A stretch of 64,000 nucleotides of DNA from NCBI RefSeq assembly GCF_023145695.1, contig NZ_JAJHVV010000002.1, forward strand, positions 434,001 to 498,000, in the 5' to 3' direction. Within the stretch, counting starts at the first letter, position 1. Each line of letters opens with the position of its first letter. The position numbers and the translations under genes are program-made. The notes below the pieces were generated by a model that was given only the letters and a program-made list of their open reading frames with translations, ran no database searches and was not told the DNA's origin. The DNA comes from Vibrio amylolyticus. Lineage in GTDB: Bacteria > Pseudomonadota > Gammaproteobacteria > Enterobacterales > Vibrionaceae. Positions 29,966 to 39,298 of the stretch are shown piece by piece.

Positions 29966-30592
29966 ATGAAAGTGGTTGAAGTTAAGCACCCTCTTGTGAA
30001 ACATAAAATTGGTCTAATGCGAGAAGGTGACATCAGCACGAAACGTTTTCGTGAGCTAGCTACAGAAGTTGGCAGCTTACTTACTTATGAAGCGACTGCT
30101 GATTTTGAAACAGAAACGGTCAGCATTGAAGGCTGGAACGGTTCTGTAGAAGTAGAGCAGCTAAAAGGGAAAAAAGTAACGGTTGTGCCTATTCTTCGTG
30201 CCGGTCTTGGTATGATGGATGGTGTTCTTGAGCATATGCCAAGTGCACGTATTAGTGTTGTTGGTGTTTATCGTGACGAAGAGACATTAGAGCCTGTACC
30301 TTACTTTAATAAACTAGCGTCTAACATTGATGAGCGTATTGCTCTTGTTGTCGATCCAATGCTAGCGACTGGCGGCTCTATGATTGCAACGATTGATCTT
30401 CTTAAAGAGCAAGGTTGTAGCCAATTTAAAGTGCTGGTATTAGTTGCTGCACCTGAAGGCATTGAAGCTCTTGAAAAAGCGCACCCAGATGTTGAGCTTT
30501 ACACGGCATCAATTGATGAGAAGCTAAATGACAAAGGCTACATTGTTCCTGGTCTTGGCGATGCGGGTGATAAGATCTTTGGTACTAAGTAA
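29966..30592 (+). CDS. upp: Upp, uracil phosphoribosyltransferase
   Basis: A 208-residue pyrimidine-salvage enzyme that makes UMP from uracil and PRPP. The PRPP loop is [12 protein letters not shown] (around residues 128-139), and other conserved parts are [12 protein letters not shown] and the uracil-binding C-terminal [24 protein letters not shown] ribosome site precedes the ATG. No uraA transporter follows; the gene ends at a terminator shared with convergent rluF. Confidence 0.97.
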   Translation: MKVVEVKHPLVKHKIGLMREGDISTKRFRELATEVGSLLTYEATADFETETVSIEGWNGSVEVEQLKGKKVTVVPILRAGLGMMDGVLEHMPSARISVVGVYRDEETLEPVPYFNKLASNIDERIALVVDPMLATGGSMIATIDLLKEQGCSQFKVLVLVAAPEGIEALEKAHPDVELYTASIDEKLNDKGYIVPGLGDAGDKIFGTK

Positions 30593-30618
30593 TCGTTAAT
30601 TCGGTGACTTAGAACGAG

Positions 30619-30645
30619 AAAAGGGAGCTGATGCTCCCTTTTTAT
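30619..30645. terminator. bidirectional terminator between upp and rluF
   Basis: AAGGGAGC (30621-30628) pairs with GCTCCCTT (30633-30640) around TGAT, with A-run before and T-run after. Confidence 0.85.
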
Positions 30646-30666
30646 TATTTGGATTTTACTGAGACT

Positions 30667-31740
30667 CTATTTTTTTAAGCTCAATGTACCCGGCTTACGT
30701 TTTTGTGGTGCAGAGCCACTTCCTTTCCCGTTACCATGGCTTTCTTTACTGCCTGGTCTTACTGGCGCTTTGCCGTGAAAGTTCTTCTTACCTTTATTTG
30801 AATTTGGTGCATGACGGAATTCATCTGCATTGTTACCTCTAAAGGTACGCGGCTTTTGATTGCGTCTTGCTGTACTAGTTTGATTCTCTTCACGGCTATC
30901 AAATAACTTAGCATCCGTTGCACGACGAATACGTACACCTTTTGCATCATTTTTTGAGGCATCTTCGGTTCCACTTGAATCTTCACACATAGCGTGGATT
31001 TCGTTAACTTCCGCTTCGCTCAGATAGCGCCATTTACCATTTGGAATATCGTCGATCGAGATATTCATAATTCGAACACGGCGAAGTTTAAACACTTCAT
31101 AGCCTAGCTCTTCACACATACGACGTATCTGACGATTCAGGCCTTGTGTTAGAACAATTCGAAAAGAGAACTTAGTTTCTTTGGTAACTTTACACGGTAG
31201 AGTCACGGTATCAAGGATATGAACCCCTGCGGCCATGTGAGTTAGGAACGCATCTGTAATTGGCTTATCAACACGGACCACATACTCTTTCTCGTGGTTA
31301 TTACCAGCACGTAAAATCTTATTAACGATATCACCATCATTAGTTAGGAAGATGAGACCGTCTGACGGCTTATCTAAACGACCAATAGGGAAGATACGTT
31401 TGTGGTGACCGATAAAATCAACGATGTTACCCGGAATATCGCGCTCAGTGGTACAGGTTATACCGGTCGGTTTGTTCAGAGCGATGTAGATCGGCTTCTC
31501 TTTTGAACGGACAGGCTTATCATCAATACAGACATCATCACCAGAAAGAACTTTGGTACCCATTTCTGGAATTTTACCATTGATGGTTACTCGACCTTGT
31601 TCAATGAGACGATCGGCTTCTCGACGAGAGCAAAAACCAGTTTCGCTGATGAATTTATTTAAGCGCTTCCCATCAGTTTGAGACTGCGCATTATTTTGTG
31701 ATTTGTTTTGATGTGTAGACTTTCTTTGAGCGGTAGACAT
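30667..31740 (-). CDS. rluF: RluF-like 23S rRNA pseudouridine synthase
   Basis: A 357-residue RsuA-family pseudouridine synthase; RluF modifies U2604 (and U2605) of 23S rRNA in E. coli. An N-terminal S4 RNA-binding domain ([23 protein letters not shown], about residues 27-75) is followed by the catalytic domain with [11 protein letters not shown] (catalytic Asp) and [20 protein letters not shown]. The last ~100 residues are a basic, low-complexity tail (K/R/N/G/S rich) as in many RluF proteins. The ATG at 31740 has GAGG upstream; a GTG seven codons earlier has none. smrA lies just upstream on the same strand. Confidence 0.9.
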   Translation of the reverse strand: MSTAQRKSTHQNKSQNNAQSQTDGKRLNKFISETGFCSRREADRLIEQGRVTINGKIPEMGTKVLSGDDVCIDDKPVRSKEKPIYIALNKPTGITCTTERDIPGNIVDFIGHHKRIFPIGRLDKPSDGLIFLTNDGDIVNKILRAGNNHEKEYVVRVDKPITDAFLTHMAAGVHILDTVTLPCKVTKETKFSFRIVLTQGLNRQIRRMCEELGYEVFKLRRVRIMNISIDDIPNGKWRYLSEAEVNEIHAMCEDSSGTEDASKNDAKGVRIRRATDAKLFDSREENQTSTARRNQKPRTFRGNNADEFRHAPNSNKGKKNFHGKAPVRPGSKESHGNGKGSGSAPQKRKPGTLSLKK

Positions 31741-31829
31741 AGGGACCTCGTTACGTTTCACAACGGTTTATATGACTTGAAGCAGAGTTCTGCTTAATAA
31801 TTGGGCGGAGTGTAGCACTTACAGGGGAC

Positions 31830-32411
31830 TTATCCCAACCGTTTTTGATGGCGCTCTCTGTTCTCGGTTTTTTTATCATCACTTTTTCTAAGCAGTAGAT
31901 AAATGGCTCCGGTTCCGCCATGAAATTGTTGTGCACTATGAGCGCATTGCACATCTTTAATTTGGGTTACCCAGCTGGCTAAGTAGCTTTTTAGTAGCGC
32001 TGGTGGATTAGAGTGAACGCCTTTCCCATGTACGATAAGAACAGTTCGTATGTCTAATCTCAAACACTGTTTAAGAAACTTAACCACTTCTTCTCTGGCT
32101 TCTTTTAGCGTTCGCTTGTGTAAGTCTAGCTTAGCTTGAATAGGATACTTTCCAAGTCGAAGCTTTTTGTATACACCATGCTGAATACCATCTTGCTTAT
32201 ATTGAATCATATCTTCAGGTTTGATCATGGGTGCATAATCAATGGAGAGGTATTCGGGATCATCTTCGGTCAGCCATATAGCGGCTTGTTGTTTCGCTTG
32301 TTGACCAGCAGAAACGGAATGTTTCTTTTTGAGTTCTGCCGTATCGTTCGAGATAGGTTTGACATCTTCCATCATCTGCTGAAAGAGTGATAAATCGTCA
32401 TCATGAGACAT
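31830..32411 (-). CDS. smrA: SmrA-like protein with Smr domain
   Basis: A 193-residue protein resembling E. coli YdaL (SmrA). The N-terminal part has the SLFQQMMEDVKPI motif and GIQHGVYKKLRLGKYP. The Smr domain (about residues 93-180) has LDLHKRTLKEA, VLIVHGKGVHSNPPALLKSYL and QFHGGTGAIYLLLRK. Smr domains nick branched or hybrid nucleic acids; some act on ribosome-bound mRNA. The precise substrate is not known. It is 89 bp upstream of rluF in the same direction, so the two may be co-transcribed. Confidence 0.85.
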   Translation of the reverse strand: MSHDDDLSLFQQMMEDVKPISNDTAELKKKHSVSAGQQAKQQAAIWLTEDDPEYLSIDYAPMIKPEDMIQYKQDGIQHGVYKKLRLGKYPIQAKLDLHKRTLKEAREEVVKFLKQCLRLDIRTVLIVHGKGVHSNPPALLKSYLASWVTQIKDVQCAHSAQQFHGGTGAIYLLLRKSDDKKTENRERHQKRLG

Positions 32412-32487
32412 AAGTGAATCCCAATTAATCTGTGTTATAGAGAAGATTAATTGGGTTGAAGTAGGGTGTCTAGTGAATTTTGGGCAA

Positions 32488-32520
32488 TAAAAAACGAAGT
32501 AGTGAGGTATCTACTTCGTT
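32488..32520 (-). terminator. terminator for the DUF3149-type gene
   Basis: AACGAAGTAG (32493-32502) pairs with CTACTTCGTT (32511-32520). On the minus strand the stem is followed by TTTTTT (the A-run at 32488-32494), so it ends transcription of the small gene at 32587-32727. Confidence 0.8.
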
Positions 32521-32586
32521 AAATGCTGAGTGGTTTTTCATTCGGGCTATCTAGGGTAGCCTCTTTATATATGATTGTTTTTCTCT

Positions 32587-32727
32587 TTAGCTCGGATCTT
32601 CATCTTTATAGATCTTATAAATGAAGTAACCCGTATAGAACAGCATTAGGCTTATCGTGATAAAGATGACGATCATTGATGATAGTCCAACAGCGTTGCC
32701 AAAGAGGAGTTGAAGCCAGAAGTCCAT
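32587..32727 (-). CDS. 46-residue DUF3149-type single-helix membrane peptide
   Basis: A 46-residue reading frame, easily missed by length cut-offs. It starts MDFWLQLLFGNAVGLSSM, continues with one membrane helix (MIVIFITISLMLFYTGYFIY) and ends in a charged tail KIYKDEDPS. This matches the pattern of the DUF3149 small proteins of Vibrionaceae, which have no known function. A clear AAGGA ribosome site lies 8 bases before the ATG, and its own terminator lies downstream. It is in the gap between smrA and tRNA-Pro; the rest of 32728-33000 shows no gene. Confidence 0.82.
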   Translation of the reverse strand: MDFWLQLLFGNAVGLSSMIVIFITISLMLFYTGYFIYKIYKDEDPS

Positions 32728-33000
32728 AGTCTATTCCTTATCGATAAATATGAATTGATGTTATGCAGAAGTTAATGTTTTCTTACTGATCTGGATCAAG
32801 ACCTATACGGTTGGTGAATGATTGCTTTTGATGTTGTGTTTTTGGTCACATTTAAGTGGGTTTATTGGTTAACGGCTAAAAGTTGAATAGTATTTAATCG
32901 AACAGTTTTATTTTTAGAAAAAACAGCTTAAATGGCTTGCGTTAAATCAGATAATCAGTAATATACGCATCCGTTGACAGCGAGAAGCTGAACAACATCT

Positions 33001-33077
<77 letters not shown>

Positions 33078-33086
33078 CATTAAAGA

Positions 33087-33114
33087 AACCGCAGCAGAAA
33101 TGTTGCGGTTTTTT
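33087..33114 (+). terminator. intrinsic terminator of tRNA-Pro (copy 1)
   Basis: AACCGCAGCA pairs with TGTTGCGGTT (one G.T) around a GAAA tetraloop, followed by TTTT. Confidence 0.85.
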
Positions 33115-33125
33115 GCGTTTTAGCT

Positions 33126-33207
33126 CGGTATAAATTATCGAGGATCTGGTTTGTGTATTGAGGAGCGGGGGTTCCCCGCGGTTTAACGAAAGCCTCTTCA
33201 CCGACCA
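33126..33207 (+). pseudogene. decayed tRNA-Pro copy 1
   Basis: It retains ATCTGGTTTG (anticodon stem and loop start), CGGGGGTTC (T-arm) and the exact 3' end CTTCACCGACCA. The acceptor 5' side, the D-arm and the anticodon stem pairing are lost, and extra bases (CCCGCGGTTTAACGAAAG) are inserted after the T-loop. It cannot fold as a tRNA. Confidence 0.65.
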
Positions 33208-33216
33208 CATTGAAGA

Positions 33217-33244
33217 AACCGCAGCAGAAATGTTGCGGTTTTTT
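33217..33244 (+). terminator. terminator, array copy 2
   Basis: Identical hairpin to copy 1, including the GAAA loop and T-run, 130 bp downstream. Confidence 0.75.
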
Positions 33245-33255
33245 GCGTTTTAGCT

Positions 33256-33338
33256 CGGTATAAATTATCGAGGATCTGGTTTGTGAATGAAGGAGCGGGG
33301 GTTCCCGGTGGTTTAAACGAAAGCCTCTTCACCGACCA
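33256..33338 (+). pseudogene. decayed tRNA-Pro copy 2
   Basis: Nearly the same as decayed copy 1 (same retained ATCTGGTTTG, CGGGGGTTC and 3' CTTCACCGACCA, same insert with small changes). The decay must therefore have happened before this unit was duplicated again. Confidence 0.65.
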
Positions 33339-33347
33339 CATTAAAGA

Positions 33348-33376
33348 AATCGCAGCAGAAATGTTGCGGTTTTTTG
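33348..33376 (+). terminator. terminator, array copy 3
   Basis: Same hairpin with one change (ATCGCAGCA instead of ACCGCAGCA, giving a T.G pair), followed by TTTTTT. Confidence 0.7.
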
Positions 33377-33440
33377 CGTTTTAGCTCTGTAGTAATTATT
33401 GATCACCTGCTTCTATAGCGTGGTTCTTCATCCCATATCG

Positions 33441-34316
33441 CTAAATAAATTCACAATCTACTTGGTTGTTCTTCGATCTTTTTTCCATAGCGAAGCCTCG
33501 TTCATGCAATCCATCAATTAAGTTATTTTTCCCAACGAGGTGCAGCGCACCAACGACAACTAAATAGCGACCTTTATTTGATTCAATAAATTCATCGCTA
33601 TTGAGTTTATTGGCCCAGTCTTCATTTCGCTGTGTAATGAAGAGCTGAACGAAGTCATCTGAGATTTCGCTGTTAATCCCAAATTCAAGAAGCTTTTCGC
33701 TATCACCTGCTTTCCAGGTCTCGACTAAGCATTTCGTCATCTCTTCATTTTGATGGTATTCATCCAACGCAGCGAATAGTAGATCTTCTCCATCGTTAGG
33801 TAGACTTGCGATCAAATCGATTTGAAATTGCAGTGGCTCAAGGCCTATAACAGGGATCTCATTTAGCACTGCTTCATACAGGAGCTTATGATCAACGCCT
33901 TGGCTTGGTTCATAGCCAAGTAAATTGAGCTTACCCATTTGAATCGCAAGGGAGGCGCTCCAAGGCGGAAGACTAAACAGTGTCGATTCTGCAATATTAA
34001 GCTCTTTGGCGATTAGTACTAATTGGTTGATTTGCGTATCACTGACGACGTCTTTAACCGTATGTTGATAACTAGGGTATTTAATATCGTGTGTTTTCCT
34101 TGTATCTGTTTCCAATATTAGTCCGTCACTTTTTTCGAGAAACTCAGTTATCTCGAATGGCAGTGGGTACATACTTTCGTTTCCGACATGGATTGAACCT
34201 AAGACCATAAGTTCAAGGTTTCCTTTCTTAGCGGACCAATAGATAGGTTCGCTAGAGGCAAGTGAACTGAATAAAGTGAGGTAGATAGAAGCAAGTAACA
34301 GAGAAAGTGAGCGCAT
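33441..34316 (-). CDS. TraB/GumN-family exported protein
   Basis: A 291-residue protein with a signal peptide (about 1-22, ending LASS) and the TraB/GumN (PF01963) pattern: GSIHVGNESMYPLP near the N-terminus, the ILETDTRK segment, and VVGALHLVGKNNLIDGLHERGF near the C-terminus. The paired GS.H and G..H motifs are those of the Tiki-like putative metalloprotease fold. A function in bacteria is not established; it is probably periplasmic. It is transcribed toward the tRNA-Pro repeat array and is a single-gene unit. Confidence 0.82.
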   Translation of the reverse strand: MRSLSLLLASIYLTLFSSLASSEPIYWSAKKGNLELMVLGSIHVGNESMYPLPFEITEFLEKSDGLILETDTRKTHDIKYPSYQHTVKDVVSDTQINQLVLIAKELNIAESTLFSLPPWSASLAIQMGKLNLLGYEPSQGVDHKLLYEAVLNEIPVIGLEPLQFQIDLIASLPNDGEDLLFAALDEYHQNEEMTKCLVETWKAGDSEKLLEFGINSEISDDFVQLFITQRNEDWANKLNSDEFIESNKGRYLVVVGALHLVGKNNLIDGLHERGFAMEKRSKNNQVDCEFI

Positions 34317-34524
34317 TTCTAATGACCAATGTTGATAGATTATCTGCTTTAAAGAATATCGGGAGTACTCGTGGAATCCAAGATATGAAAGCTATCAAAG
34401 TTTATATGTAGAAGGATGACTCATTGAAACGATGAAGGTGATATCTCGAAGGCCTATAAAGTGTGATGTATATATCACTATGGTTATTACTGAATAACAA
34501 AACACTAAATTCAGCTAAATGCTA

Positions 34525-34540
34525 GGTGATCTAGCTCATG
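34525..34540. promoter_or_regulatory. CRP-like site A upstream of the small barrel gene
   Basis: GGTGATCTAGCTCATG resembles the CRP pattern TGTGA-N6-TCACA (GGTGA ... TCATG). It is the inverted copy, 15 of 16 bases, of site C at 34658. Confidence 0.4.
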
Positions 34541-34565
34541 TTATCGAGTGAAAAACATAAAATCT

Positions 34566-34581
34566 GGCGATGTGTGTCACA
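34566..34581. promoter_or_regulatory. CRP-like site B
   Basis: GGCGATGTGTGTCACA has a perfect TCACA half and a weak GGCGA half at six-base spacing. It lies between sites A and C. Confidence 0.4.
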
Positions 34582-34657
34582 TTATCTTTTTTTATCATTT
34601 TTTTAAATTTAGTAACCTATTGTTTTAACGCCCTTATTTTGCGACGCATATCAAGCT

Positions 34658-34673
34658 CGTGAGCTAGATCACC
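34658..34673. promoter_or_regulatory. CRP-like site C
   Basis: CGTGAGCTAGATCACC matches TGTGA-N6-TCACA at four of five bases in each half and is nearly the reverse complement of site A. It lies 158 bp before the barrel gene start, within the 499-bp gap between that gene and the TraB-family gene. The rest of the gap is AT-rich with no gene visible. Confidence 0.5.
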
Positions 34674-34815
34674 GTATCAATACGTTTTATTTTTCAACGC
34701 GAAATAAATCGTGCACTATTCGAATCAAGCCAGGAAGGCGCCCCAATTAACGACTTAACGGTGAGTGAGTTACCTAGAAATAAAGTCGTACACAATTTTA
34801 AAAAGGCAGTTAATT

Positions 34816-35466
34816 ATGAAAAAAATTATCGCACTAAGCGCTCTTTCTCTTGCTTTCGCTTCAAGCGCATTCGCTGGTTCTTCTTACGTTACAGGTAACG
34901 TGCAATTCCACAGCGACGACCTACACGGTTCAGACGCAACTTCTACTCTAGAAGCTGGTCACACTTTTGACAACAGCTTTGGTGGCTTCACAGTTTACGC
35001 TGAGATTGATGGCATTCAACTAGGTGACCTAGCAGTTGAAGGCGCAAACGGCCCTGCATACTTAACTGTTGGTGGTGAGCAATCATTCTCTATTAACGAT
35101 AACCTATGGGTTGCTGCTGGTTACCAGAACGTTTCTGTTACTGGTGAAACAATTCAGTACCGTCCTCTAGTTAAAATCGGCTACAACTTCGACAACGGCA
35201 TTGCAATCAGCAACCGTACTCGTGCACACATTGATGCAGTAGGCGATGACAAAACTGATTACCGCATGGATAACCGCATCGGTTACTCAGTAAACGAAGA
35301 CCTAGCAGTAAGCTACAACAACGTTTACATGATTGATGCTGAAGTTATGGACCACGAGCTTCGTGCAACTTGGACTCGTAACGGCGTTCAACCTTACTTC
35401 GAGTACCGTAACCAAGCTGACAACGAAAACAACGCATTTGTATTCGGTGCTTCTTACGGCTTCTAA
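34816..35466 (+). CDS. small outer-membrane beta-barrel protein
   Basis: A 216-residue exported protein: signal peptide about 1-21 (ending SSAFA), then alternating polar/aromatic beta strands (VTGNVQFHSDD, GGFTVYAEIDG, DYRMDNRIGYSV) and the C-terminal ASYGF with terminal Phe, the BAM recognition signature. The size and style resemble KdgM-type oligosaccharide porins, but I cannot assign a substrate. Strongly biased codon use suggests high expression. The start at 34816 is chosen because it begins the signal peptide and has an AAGG site upstream; an earlier in-frame Met adds 17 non-signal residues. CRP-like sites lie upstream. Confidence 0.75.
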   Translation: MKKIIALSALSLAFASSAFAGSSYVTGNVQFHSDDLHGSDATSTLEAGHTFDNSFGGFTVYAEIDGIQLGDLAVEGANGPAYLTVGGEQSFSINDNLWVAAGYQNVSVTGETIQYRPLVKIGYNFDNGIAISNRTRAHIDAVGDDKTDYRMDNRIGYSVNEDLAVSYNNVYMIDAEVMDHELRATWTRNGVQPYFEYRNQADNENNAFVFGASYGF

Positions 35467-35508
35467 TCAAGCTTTAAAGTTTTAGTTTGTCCAAACTAAA
35501 GTCCTAAT

Positions 35509-35545
35509 AAAAGAGCCTAGCAATTTGCTAGGCTCTTTTTTGTTG
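35509..35545 (+). terminator. intrinsic terminator after the small barrel gene
   Basis: AAAAGAGCCTAGC (35509-35521) pairs with GCTAGGCTCTTTT (35527-35539) around AATTT, followed by more T. A smaller hairpin, TTTAGTTTG / CAAACTAAA, lies just before it at about 35481-35500. Confidence 0.88.
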
Positions 35546-35563
35546 CATTAAATCTGTTTTAAT

Positions 35564-36004
35564 TTAGTTCCCTTCGTGGTGTCGGTATTCGAATACCTGA
35601 CCCTTTTCATTAAAAGCGTATACCGAGTACGCATCTTTCTTATCGCCATATTCCATACCTGGAGAGCCCATTGGCATGCCCGGAACCGCTAAACCCTTAG
35701 CATTCTTTGGTGGGTTGTCTAAAAACGCTTTAATGTCTTCGGCAGGAATATGCCCTTCAAATACATACCCTTCAATCTCTGCTGTGTGGCAAGAGGCCAG
35801 TTGTGGCGTAATACCAAATTTCTCTTTAACTGGGTTCATGTCTTCGTGCAGTTCTTCTTTTACGGTAAATCCTGCTTCTTCCATATGTGTCGTCCAATCT
35901 CCACAGCAACCACAGTAAGGTGACTTATGGTTGATAACGTCCGCAGCGAGGACATTAGCCGAGAAAGTGGTGATGAGTGCAAGTGTGAGTGTTTGTAATT
36001 TCAT
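35564..36004 (-). CDS. DUF411 copper-associated periplasmic protein
   Basis: A 146-residue exported protein with signal peptide about 1-20 (ending VLAA) and the DUF411 pattern: SPYCGCCGDWTTHMEEAGF near the mature N-terminus, LASCHTAEIEGYVFEGHIP, and GLAVPGMPMGSPGMEYG with a cluster of Met. The Cys and Met residues are plausible Cu(I) ligands; family members are repeatedly linked to copper resistance. It starts 8 bp after the copA stop with AGAGGT as ribosome site, so it is the second gene of a copper operon. Confidence 0.85.
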   Translation of the reverse strand: MKLQTLTLALITTFSANVLAADVINHKSPYCGCCGDWTTHMEEAGFTVKEELHEDMNPVKEKFGITPQLASCHTAEIEGYVFEGHIPAEDIKAFLDNPPKNAKGLAVPGMPMGSPGMEYGDKKDAYSVYAFNEKGQVFEYRHHEGN

Positions 36005-36012
36005 AATGACCT

Positions 36013-38772
36013 CTATGATTTGAAATTAGGTTTAAATAGTCGTAAGCGATTAGCATTGCTAACGACAGTAATTGAGGAAAGTGCCATTGCCGCTCCTGCG
36101 ACGACTGGGCTTAATAAGAATCCAAAAGCAGGGAACAATACGCCTGCTGCAATTGGAATACCGAGCGAGTTATAGATAAACGCGCCAAAAAGATTTTGTT
36201 TAATATTTCTAACGGTCGCCTTAGAGAGATCAATTGCATTAACCACCGATAATGGGGAAGAGTTTAATAGTGTCATCTGAGCACTTTCAATCGCCACGTC
36301 ACTACCACTTCCCATAGCTATCCCCATGTCTGATTGAGCAAGAGCCGGAGCATCATTTACGCCATCACCCACCATGGCGACTTTTCGGCCGCCTTTTTGT
36401 AGTTCAGCGATATGATGCGCTTTTTGATCGGGCAGTACTTGTGCAATAACGGTATCAATGCCCAATGTTGAGGCTATTGATTGAGCCACGGCTTGGTTAT
36501 CACCTGTAAGCATGACTGTTTGAATCTTCTTCTGTTTTAGTGCGGAAATAGCCGCAAGCGCATCACTTTTTATTGAATCAGAGAGCGCAATAATACCAAT
36601 AAGTGCGTTATCAAGGCTAATGGCAATCGGTGTCCATGCGTTATCTTGGCATTGTTTAATCGCGCTTGTAGCATGATTGGTCGAAACCTTAAGGGATTCA
36701 ATATAAGAGATGGAACCAGCTATGAGCGGTTGTCCATTCATTTCAGCAGTAATGCCATGCCCTTTGATGTTACTGAAGTTGTTAATATCTAACGCTGTAA
36801 TACCAAGACTTTTTGCTTGTTTACAGATAGATTTTGCGAGTGGGTGCTCGGAGTGTTTTTCAATACTGTAGGCATATTGAAGCAACTCTTCTTCATTGAC
36901 GCTAAAAGTGAACAGTTTTTGAACCTCAGGCGTTCCCTGAGTTAATGTGCCTGTTTTATCAAAGACGACGGTTTCTATCTTACTCGCGGTTTGTAGTACA
37001 TCGGCATCGCGAATGAGTATGCCCATTTCAGCAGCTTTACCAACGCCAACGGTAATGGAAAGTGGAGTCGCAAGCCCTAATGCGCAAGGGCAAGCAATAA
37101 TAAGTACCGTTGTTGCGACAATCAGCATATAGCTTAATTTTGGCTCTGGTCCAACAAAGTACCAAATAGTGATAGCCAGCAGAGCAATACCAATGACCAC
37201 TGGAACAAAAATAGAGGAGACTTGGTCCACAAGCTTAGCGATTTGTGGTTTGCTACTTTGCGCTTTGCGTACCAATTGAATGATTCGAGCGAGCATGGTA
37301 TCAGTACCCACACCTGTTGCTGATATTGTTAAACTTCCGTCTTGATTAAGCGTTCCGGCTGAGACTCGATCGTCGCATTGTTTTAGGGTGGGAATAGGCT
37401 CACCAGTTAGCATTGACTCGTCTAAATATGACTCACCACTTAGAACCACACCATCGACTGGAATCTTTTCGCCGGGCTTTATTCGCAATATCATACCTTT
37501 AGTGATCGCTTTGACTGCGATACTTTCATCACCTTGTTCCGTCACTAAGGTGGCAAACTGTGGCTGAAGGTTGATTAACGCTTGCAGAGACTGGGTAGTT
37601 TTTGCCTTGGCTTTAGCTTCTATATAGTGACCAAGAGAGATAAGGCCAAGAATCATAGCGGTGGCTTCAAAATAGACGTGTCTAGCATTTTCAGGAAACC
37701 AAAATGGTGCTAATACCATCAGCATAGAGTAAAACCATGCTGCGCCAGTGCCTAATGAAACAAGGCTATCCATAGTAGCTCGGCGATGGGTGAGGGCGTT
37801 ATAAGCATTGATATAAAATGAACGTCCGGCAGTCGCCATTAAAATGAGGCATAAAAGGCCAATTGCCCCCCAAGTAATCTGGTCACCGACAGACCGTATC
37901 ATCATATTTCCGCCAAGCATCCCCCAAATCATCAGAGGGCCGCCTATTAATAAGCCGAATAATGACGCTTTCTTATGATGCTGCTTCGCTTGTTCTAGCT
38001 GATGCTTCTGCTTTTCTTGGGCGGCCAGTGGGTTTTCAATTATCTCGGCTTGGTATCCTGCTTGCTCTATAAGCCTAATAAGAGAACGCTCAACGCCATG
38101 AGAAACGCTCACTACTTCTACTAAGGCGCTTTGCTCGGCAAGGTTTACCTGTACATTCTTAACGGAATCGGAAGAGTAAAGGGCTTTTTCAACAGAAGAC
38201 ACACAGCTCGCGCAAGTCAATCCGCTTAGTGATAGGTGGATTGATTCGAAGTGATTGGAGTGATTCGCTACAGATTCAACCGTCTGTTGGTCAAATTCGA
38301 TATTTTTCTGCGCGTGTTGAGCGCTTTCGAGTCCACTTTTATTAGGAACACTCTTTTTATCAAGCTCATCTGTATTAAGCGAGGTCGTATTAATAAGTGA
38401 AGCTGTATAGCCTAGTGAAGAGGCCAATGATTCAATATCAAAGTCTTCTAACCGAGAAGTAACGGTTAATGACTCTTTGTCTATAGCTACAATATATACA
38501 TCATCTTGCTTATTCAGCAGTTGTGTTAGCTTCTCGACACATCGACCACAGCTCAATCCTGACAGTTTATACGTTAATTTCAATCCAGCTTGGTAGCCAA
38601 GTTCTTGGATAATGGCAGCAAGCTGACGAAATGTTGCGTCTGTTTCTACAGTTATGGACTCTTTACTCAGTTGATGAGTTGTAATTTTGTGTTCTGCAAC
38701 TAAAGCTTTCTCAACTTTTCTAGCGCAGCCCATGCAATTTAAGCCACTCAATGGAATCTGGTATTGATTCAT
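36013..38772 (-). CDS. copA: CopA, Cu(I)-exporting P1B-type ATPase with three N-terminal metal-binding domains
   Basis: A 919-residue inner-membrane ATPase that pumps Cu(I) from cytosol to periplasm. Three HMA-type metal-binding segments are seen: [11 protein letters not shown] (Cys13, Cys16), [10 protein letters not shown] (about residue 75) and [11 protein letters not shown] (about residue 185). Then come the membrane domain with the transport motif [10 protein letters not shown], phosphorylation motif [20 protein letters not shown], and [13 protein letters not shown]. coli CopA has two HMA domains. The ATG at 38772 is better spaced from AGGA than the GTG one codon earlier. A CueR-type promoter precedes it and the DUF411 gene follows. 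Confidence 0.95.
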   Translation of the reverse strand: MNQYQIPLSGLNCMGCARKVEKALVAEHKITTHQLSKESITVETDATFRQLAAIIQELGYQAGLKLTYKLSGLSCGRCVEKLTQLLNKQDDVYIVAIDKESLTVTSRLEDFDIESLASSLGYTASLINTTSLNTDELDKKSVPNKSGLESAQHAQKNIEFDQQTVESVANHSNHFESIHLSLSGLTCASCVSSVEKALYSSDSVKNVQVNLAEQSALVEVVSVSHGVERSLIRLIEQAGYQAEIIENPLAAQEKQKHQLEQAKQHHKKASLFGLLIGGPLMIWGMLGGNMMIRSVGDQITWGAIGLLCLILMATAGRSFYINAYNALTHRRATMDSLVSLGTGAAWFYSMLMVLAPFWFPENARHVYFEATAMILGLISLGHYIEAKAKAKTTQSLQALINLQPQFATLVTEQGDESIAVKAITKGMILRIKPGEKIPVDGVVLSGESYLDESMLTGEPIPTLKQCDDRVSAGTLNQDGSLTISATGVGTDTMLARIIQLVRKAQSSKPQIAKLVDQVSSIFVPVVIGIALLAITIWYFVGPEPKLSYMLIVATTVLIIACPCALGLATPLSITVGVGKAAEMGILIRDADVLQTASKIETVVFDKTGTLTQGTPEVQKLFTFSVNEEELLQYAYSIEKHSEHPLAKSICKQAKSLGITALDINNFSNIKGHGITAEMNGQPLIAGSISYIESLKVSTNHATSAIKQCQDNAWTPIAISLDNALIGIIALSDSIKSDALAAISALKQKKIQTVMLTGDNQAVAQSIASTLGIDTVIAQVLPDQKAHHIAELQKGGRKVAMVGDGVNDAPALAQSDMGIAMGSGSDVAIESAQMTLLNSSPLSVVNAIDLSKATVRNIKQNLFGAFIYNSLGIPIAAGVLFPAFGFLLSPVVAGAAMALSSITVVSNANRLRLFKPNFKS

Positions 38773-38804
38773 CACTATTTCCTAACTTCTTATCACTGTG
38801 ACCA

Positions 38805-38835
38805 AGCTTAAACCTTACCTCAAGGGAAAGGTCAA
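38805..38835 (-). promoter_or_regulatory. CueR-type promoter of copA
   Basis: On the minus strand: -35 TTGACC, a 19-bp spacer, -10 TAAGCT. Between them is the near-palindrome ACCTTTCCC...GGTAAGGT (38812-38832). The overlong 19-bp spacer with an ACCTT..AAGGT dyad is the mark of MerR/CueR-controlled promoters. It lies 33 bp upstream of the copA ATG. No cueR gene is in this window. Confidence 0.8.
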
Positions 38836-38975
38836 GGGTGAAATGGAGGGGGTGAGTGCATTTTATTGGGGATGATAATGTCATGGTCGTGTCAGCAAAG
38901 CGCAATCGGATATGAGATCGATATCAATATTTCAACTTGATGAATATAAAAAGCCAAACAAATACAAAAAAACGA

Positions 38976-38991
38976 TGTGATTTAGATCGTC
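38976..38991. promoter_or_regulatory. CRP-like site upstream of the porin
   Basis: TGTGATTTAGATCGTC has a perfect TGTGA half and an imperfect TCACA half. It lies in the 526-bp gap between copA and the porin, about 310 bp before the porin start. The remaining gap is AT-rich, probably porin promoter and leader; no gene is visible. Confidence 0.35.
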
Positions 38992-39298
38992 TAAACCGTG
39001 GTTTCTTTAAGGTTTACTGTGATGTGCATTCTTCTCCTTATTGACAAAGGAAAAATAAGTCATTTTATATCTTGATTAAGTTGTTGATTTTATTTTGTTT
39101 ATGTTTTTTTTGTTTGCTTTACTTTGAAGTGTGTCGAAAAAAAATAGGGTTTATTTTTTATTGGAAAAAAAGTTTGCAATATTTGCCCTGTCCATGAAAA
39201 GCAGCGCAACGTTAGGCAACTATCTAGTCCAGTAGTTCCATACGTTGCAAACAAAATTATAAATAAAACTCCTAATTATTGGGAAAGGGTTACTAACA

